From: Timema cristinae
Lineage: Eukaryota; Arthropoda; Insecta; Phasmatodea; Timematidae
DNA: 64,000 nt
Assembly: GCA_039000515.1 (NCBI GenBank)
Contig: JBCFYV010000237.1
Coordinates: 37,429 to 101,428 of the forward strand
Direction of reading: 5' to 3'
Positions within the stretch are counted from its first letter, which is position 1, and each line of letters begins with the position of its first letter. The translations under genes were made by a program, and so were the position numbers. The notes beneath the pieces were generated by a model. That model searched no databases. It worked only from the letters and a program-made list of their open reading frames with translations, and was not told the origin of the DNA. Shown here piece after piece: positions 58,450 through 64,000 of this stretch.

Positions 58450-58700
58450 CGACCCACCTCGGTGGCTTAGTTGGCTAACGCACAAGTTGCATGTTGAGAA
58501 AGAATATCGAAGACATGGAGATCGAGGTTTGAATCTTGGTCGGGTGAACTGTAGTGACTTTTACTAAATGGATTTCCACTTTCCTACCACGCAAATGCGG
58601 GTTCATTTCCTCTAAAATATAACAACAATTATTCCTAATCCATTGGCGTAATTAATACACAGGCGTGTAACCTGAACGCGTAGTAAGACGTGGTGATAAG
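58450..58700 (+). mobile_element. SINE family 1
   Basis: The head has CCACCTCGGTGGCTTAGTTG and a box-B-like GAGGTTTGAATCTTGG, the body ACGCAAATGCGGGTTCATTT and the tail ACCTGAACGCGTAGTAAGAC (hairpin arm damaged). It has no long TAA tail. Confidence 0.82.
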
Positions 58701-58824
58701 AAAAACCATGCAAGATTACCTATGTAGTCTACTAAAGTGCACTACCTTACGGCACTGTTATTATTAAAACATAAGATCTTGTAACCCTATATTTTCAGCA
58801 ATGTTTCATTGTTTATACAATTTT

Positions 58825-59605
58825 TAATATTTAATCTAAAGCCAGTAAGACAAGTGAAACTCATACATTCATGAAGTATTTAATATTTAAAGAAATAGTA
58901 AATCAAACACAAAAGTGATATAGTATAATATTTATAAAGCTCAAAATGACAATCGGAAGGAAGAAAAGAGAAGAGAAATGTTAGATAGAAGGAATAAATG
59001 TCACTTATTCTACCCTCTCCAGATTACTTTTACTTGAGTGAGTCATTATTCATTAGTTCTGTTATCCGACACTGTCTGGATCAGGCGGACATTTTGTTTA
59101 GCTAGTCTGTGTTATTTCTATAAATGGGTAAAGTTAAAACAATACTTTTTTCTCATTTTTTGCAATGATTAATTTGGTACGATAAATAAATTTAACGAAT
59201 AGAGCTAGACAAAAAAATAAAATGAGTTAATTCTGAAAAATGACATTGTGTATTACAAAATGAGAGTAAATAAAATTATCGGGGTGTAAAAATAATACTT
59301 TATATTATACTATTATGATTAAAAATTATGTAATTTTTACCCCTTTTAAACTATTTGTACATTAAAAATTATTTGTATTTATTATAGTATAAACATTTCA
59401 TTGTGTAAGCTTCGTATAATTATACTAAATATTAGCCCTATACATTTAATACTTTGCCTTCACATTGATATATAAAATCATATAAAAACTAGTCCAGCCC
59501 ATTTATACTCATGAACTGTAATGAGTTGAAATCATTGAATCAGTATTTATATCTTATAATAATACACGTGTTTAAGTTGTGCAATAAAATGTTGATGGTC
59601 GAATT
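58825..59605. repeat. Interspersed repeat R4, copy b
   Basis: It follows 39290-40045 in order (CTCATACATTCATGAAGTA, GACATTGTGTATTACAAAAT, CTGTAATGAGTTGAAATCAT). R2 does not follow here. Confidence 0.6.
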
Positions 59606-60370
59606 ACCTTAAACCTACTGCCGGTATTAGTGCTGCGCGATAGGGGAGACAGAGGAATAAGAGAGAGGTGTAAGCCTGACTGATTCATATTTGTACCATT
59701 TTCCATCACTTTAGTAAATTTCAAATCTTAGAAATGTATATTTCCGCTTATAGTTATATTAGTACCTGTTAAGTGCCAGCTCCTTACAGTTATGTATTTA
59801 CAATGCCAGCCATTACACCTCGTTCTGTCTTTAATTGATACATCATTGAAAGTATTTTTACAATAATTATATAATTAAATTAATATACATGAATGTGACA
59901 ATCCGGTATAGCGATGATGACAGGACCCTTAGAAATAATTGGTTTTCATCTAGTTTAGGAAAAATAAATTTGTAAGCTAGATAAGGTTAAGTTAGTTAAA
60001 ATAAAATTGTGTCAAACAAGTTTGAATTTTGTTGGACAGAGGTAACATAAGATATATTTAATGGTTAAGGTTATGATGGTTATAAATAACTAGACCCACT
60101 CAATATAGTAATAGTAAATATTATTGAAATTGAATATTTACGTGATTAACTTATCTATGAATTACAGGACAAAGGTAAGAAAAAAAGAAAATTATATTAT
60201 TTGAATGAATTAAGTCACTTCCAACTAAGTTGTTATATCCTGAAACTCTTATCTTATTTCCTTATTTGATGTCATCAATAAATACATTTTCAGTCTTCCT
60301 GGTCGCCTTTACCCTTCCACTTTGACTTTTATGACGTCACTCAATAGGCCATTAATTATTCTCATAATGT
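59606..60370. other. No gene recognised; AT-rich
   Basis: I see no structure beyond AT-rich sequence. Confidence 0.4.
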
Positions 60371-60565
60371 GATTCACGATGATGGAAGGATAACATTAGA
60401 GTGGACCATAAAGAAATAGAATGTAATGAGGTGGACTGGATATAACTAGCTCGAGATAGAAATAGGGTGTAATGGGGTGGACTGGATATAACTATCTTGA
60501 GATACGGATAGGTGGCGTACTTTTGTAGTTGCGACAATGAGATTTTGATTTCCTAATGTCATAGA
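60371..60565 (+). pseudogene. LINE C-terminal fragment with internal duplication
   Basis: The plus strand gives the end of a LINE polyprotein in changing frames: EIECNEVDWI, LARDR and a final RW-type step, as in the decayed LINE at 4800-5215. GGTGGACTGGATATAACTA occurs twice, at about 60431 and 60476, so about 45 bp are tandemly duplicated. Stops are frequent. Confidence 0.6.
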
Positions 60566-61216
60566 GTAATTAACATATCACTGGTGAATTATATAAAAAT
60601 AGACTTACTACTTACTTCTCAGGAGAGACACAAGAGCAAGGTGAATGCAGTTGGAATGAGATACCTAACTAATGTATATAGAAAAGTTATCCTCTATTTT
60701 AAAATCTCGTCACCTGCGTTGTCATCTAATTTCATATGATCCTGCTCTATGACATAAAACTCCGAGATTCCAGCATTAGAATATTGTGAAATATTTTATA
60801 TTTTACATTATTATGAACACACATTTCTGCCATTTAAAAAAATAGACTTACGAAATACTTTGTTTCATTATATATCTGTTGTGTTTGTGTGAGTAAAATG
60901 TTTAATGTGTTTGTTTAAGATGGATAGAAAGGACATGACTAGCAAATACAACAATAAGTTCACTCTTTCCTAACCCAAGGAATTTAATTAAACTCAAAGC
61001 AAACTACTAATTGTATCACAACAATTTGATGTGTTTATTTTCAATTGGCTCGAAAACTACTTCACGGTCACGAAACAAACTTGGCCCTCAATCAATTTAC
61101 AATAATAACTGTAATTGAATTTAATATTTTTGGGGGGAAATGTGCCCCCTTGGAATGTGTGTCCCAGGGAAATTGCCCCCGTGGATCCCCTTCCCCTAGA
61201 TGCAACCCTAACTTAA
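60566..61216. other. No gene recognised
   Basis: The stretch is AT-rich, with a GC-richer patch at 61130-61210 (GGGGGGAAATGTGCCCCCTT) just before the SINE. No motif. Confidence 0.4.
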
Positions 61217-61497
61217 GAGTGACCTGGTGGTCTAGGGGTAAGGTGTCAGACTTCTGTGCTGGCGGCCGGGGTTCAATCCTCGGTCCCGGCACAGATTTAT
61301 CTGATTACCAAACCCTTCCTTCACCTCTGACAAGACGTGTATTAATCACAACTTGTGAATGTGGGGAATGCCAGGCCTCCACCGTGGTTCGGATTCCACG
61401 TTAAACTGTAGGTCTTTCATTTCATCTCACAATCACCCTACCATTACACATTAGCGTAAGTGCGTATAACCCGAACGGGTAGTAAGACGCGGTGCTA

Positions 61498-61538
<41 letters not shown>

Positions 61539-61562
61539 TAATAATAATAATAATAATAATAA
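61217..61562 (+). mobile_element. SINE family 2, best-preserved copy, TAA tail
   Basis: The head GAGTGACCTGGTGGTCTAGG and GGTAAGGTGTCAGACTTCTG leads to the B box GGGGTTCAATCCTCGG. The body is complete, the hairpin ACCCGAACGGGT is perfect, and about 20 TAA units follow with interruptions. A short possible target duplication (TAACTT) flanks it. Confidence 0.92.
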
Positions 61563-61754
61563 CTTGTCACTATTTATTTCATTAATTTTTGCGTGTTTTT
61601 TCAAGTTTTCGAGGAAAAGTTTCCATTCTGAAGGCGTTTTAAAGCGTGTCATGCGTGTAGGGAGAGGAGATTTAGAGGGTTCAATGCCCCCAATTTTACA
61701 AAGTTTTTAATTTGAAGCTTAAAGATGGCCTTGTATCAAACTTCTAATAATATT

Positions 61755-62115
61755 CACTTTTCAAAAAAACTATCAGGGAAGAACCACTCTAAACCGCTTT
61801 TAAAAGATTTTATTTCTCAAAAAAATTCCAATCTAATAACACTTTAAATGGCTCCCAAAGGGTTCCGATCTTTAAAAGAAATAACTTTAGAGGGCCACTC
61901 CAATTAGCATCTAATGGCATCCAATATTTAAAATTTATTGGTGGAAGACTACTTAAGATATTTTCTCTAGTGGCTACTAAGTTTAGAAGAGAGAAAGAAT
62001 CAAGCGTGGAACAACCTAAATAGCTTCTAAAGACATCAACATTCTTTTAAATTTCTGGGTGGGGACCACTTCAAATAGATTATAGGGAATCTAACTTATA
62101 TATATTTTTAAACTT
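61755..62115. repeat. Third block of the T1 tandem array
   Basis: About six diverged units have the pattern seen at 1445-1955 (GGGGACCACTTCAAATAGAT, CTAATGGCATCCAATATTTA). It lies about 60 kb from the other blocks. Confidence 0.55.
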
Positions 62116-63350
62116 CTTAAAATAGCTTGCCTATATAGACTAAGCCACACTGATTCGAACATAATGTCTTAATTCCAACACTTTTTTCAACCATAAAATT
62201 GTATATGCATATATTTATCCATTAAATTTATCTTGATAAAATCATCATGTTTTAAACACCAATACCTACATAAGCCCACACTAGCCAATTTTATGGCAAA
62301 TTAAATTTAATTCCTCTACACTACTCTCTAGTAAAGTCTAAACTGTCTGGGAAAATGGGAACTCCTTCTAAGAAACTTGTAAAACACTGAGAATTTTGTA
62401 ATTAAAAATAGTAGTAGCTCTGATCTTGTATGCCGACAAAGAACATGTGTCAACTGTCAAGGTTCATTAAGATATTTCTTTTCATAATAAAACTTCTAAA
62501 AAACTTGTGCTGATTGAAAAATATTTATTGAAGAGTAGTATTTTTAATTTGTAATTCTCGGTAACTTTAATATATATGGCCTTCAAGCTAGATTAAGAAA
62601 ATATGGTAGCATATGCCATTTAGCAATAGCAATTTTAAGAGCCTTAGCAAAACCTAAATATATCGAATCGTTTACATTTAAAAAAAAGTTGAACCATAAG
62701 TCCAAACGATTCAATATTCAAATAAACGTAAGTTGAGGAAGATCTAGTAGCAACTGATGATCCTAATTTTTTTATCTTAGATTTAAATAACTTTATGTTT
62801 GTTTGTAAGGACTTTATTTTTGTGTAGCGTTAAATATGGTAGACATGAATAAACTGAGAATATAAATGACACATAACAACAAACACCAGCCCTGATGGGG
62901 CTCTCGAATGTCAACTAACCTAGAAACAAAAAACATGCTTATAATGGAAGTCTTTGTCGCCCTGGCGGGCTGATTATTGTGGTCCAGTGTCTTAGAGGTG
63001 GGAAAATTTATCAAAAACCCGCCCAATCGCTGGTAAGTGGCCGACAGAGACCTTATATATATATACAATAGTACATTTAGGGAGAAAGACAAGGTGGAAA
63101 ACATTGAAGGATGGGTGACCGGACGTGGATGGGGCATGTATGAAGTGAAGCGGGAAATGAATTGTAATTGAGAGTGAGATGGGGCATCGGGAGGATGAAC
63201 AGATCAAGAGACTGGGAAACTAGACAGGGGCACCACGGCCCTCTGGTGGAGGACCGCCAAGGACAACACACATTGAATTTTAAGCAAAACACTCACGAGG
63301 ATGACATTATAACGTACACTCAATATGGTAAAATATCGGATTATATTGTT
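62116..63350. other. No gene recognised; possible LINE 3' flank
   Basis: 62116-62810 is AT-rich. 62814-63345 is more balanced and holds overlapping open frames on both strands (for example 62814-63137 minus) without known motifs. As it follows the LINE end on the minus strand it may be its 3' untranslated part. Confidence 0.4.
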
Positions 63351-64000
63351 TTAACATGGTTGCTGTAAGAGTTTCTGTAAATGTTTCTGTATGGTTTCAT
63401 TAATCTTGATAGATTCGGGATATTGTAGTGAACTGTATGTGGAAAGTGATGATAGTTGTGATGACCTAGCACTCGGACACACGCGCACACGAAGAGGGCG
63501 GAGCGCCAACCGAGAGAACTCGCGGAGCACTGGAGCCGCGTCCTGATGAAGTCGGCCTAAGGTCTTAAACAGGAGCAATCGCTCCTCAACGCCACAGACT
63601 ACCTCCCGGGCCATCCGTGTCCGGCGGGGGGGCCCACCACACCGTCTCTGATGCGTCTGTGGACGAGAGCAGGGGGGTCGTAATTGCCAATGCCCTGACG
63701 ATCGCGTTAGGACTGGCCCGCGACCGTGAGAAGAAAGTCACTGCCAACCCGCGGATGATCACGTCCAGGGGTTGGAGGCCAGACAAGTCTAGCAGGATTC
63801 GGGTGTGGGTGCGGGGAGGGAGTCCGAGCATAAACCTCAAAAATAGGTGATAAACCGCTCGGAGCGGGGAGAAGCGGTAACGGGGGAGGTAAGTCCAGGC
63901 AGGCGCGGCGTAGAGTAGGAGGGACATAATACAAGCCTGGAATAGTCTAACTTTATGGGCGTGGTTACTTTAACCTTTGCTTAGAGTAAGTGATAGTTTT
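63351..64000 (-). pseudogene. Jockey-type LINE reverse transcriptase C-terminus, cut by the window end
   Basis: On the minus strand, entering from the window end, KVRLFQACIMSLLLYAAPAW is the step after the reverse transcriptase core of Jockey-clade elements. YRFSPLRAVYHLFLRFMLG and LSGLQPLDVIIRGLAV follow in the expected order. The frame shifts near 63590 into a second one ending at 63351. An in-frame stop lies near 63970. GC content is much higher than in the surroundings. The rest of the element is outside the window. Confidence 0.85.

Noticed and set aside
62814..63292. Overlapping minus-strand ORFs before the Jockey end
   Set aside because: Three frames are open over the same stretch and none shows a known motif; more likely LINE 3' flank.

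Overview
This window is AT-rich, gene-poor animal DNA, most likely from an arthropod and probably an insect. The signs are Jockey-like and other non-LTR retrotransposon remnants, Ty3/gypsy elements with tRNA-Lys-type priming, Tigger/pogo, mariner-like and hAT-like transposase remains, and abundant tRNA-derived SINEs ending in TAA repeats. There are no bacterial features: no operons, no ribosome binding sites, no CRISPR. The species cannot be fixed from the sequence alone.

Layout. 1-9.3 kb holds SINE copies of two families, a composite repeat (218-1386), degenerate tandem arrays and a decayed LINE tail. 9551-10471 is a PIF/Harbinger-like non-autonomous DNA transposon with a TTA target duplication. 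11293-14460 is a Tigger/pogo-like transposon with inverted ends, subterminal repeats and a broken transposase. 16636-33435 is a Ty3/gypsy retrotransposon (element A, minus strand) with a 4-5 bp target duplication. A second Ty3/gypsy-type element (element B, plus strand, 20901-29380) is inserted inside A's reverse transcriptase with its own 5 bp duplication. 33.7-46 kb holds more SINEs, a second copy of the composite repeat, a modular repeat family and a LINE endonuclease remnant. 46.1-54.6 kb holds a short-period array, the one long ORF that may be host sequence (47855-49311, minus, with an in-frame 18-bp repeat), transposase remnants, a possible first exon (53011-53115, minus) and another array. 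55-64 kb holds a Tigger transposase C-terminal fragment, SINEs, repeat copies and a Jockey-type LINE 3' end running off the window.

How the pieces relate. Element A carries gag with a zinc knuckle, then protease, reverse transcriptase, RNase H and integrase. A textbook -1 ribosomal frameshift signal lies at the gag/pol junction: slippery heptamer, 7-nt spacer and a potential H-type pseudoknot. A is decayed by several frameshifts, and its LTRs differ by many substitutions. Element B has LTRs that appear to differ only in two homopolymer lengths. It lacks protease, reverse transcriptase and RNase H, and joins gag in frame to integrase, so it must depend on enzymes supplied in trans. The two SINE families have different tRNA-like heads but share a 3' tail with a small palindromic hairpin and TAA repeats, which suggests one LINE partner. 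The composite repeat at 218-1386 appears to have been copied elsewhere with a SINE as its 3' end.

No complete, confidently identified host gene was found. The best host candidates are the ORF at 47855-49311 and the possible exon at 53011-53115.
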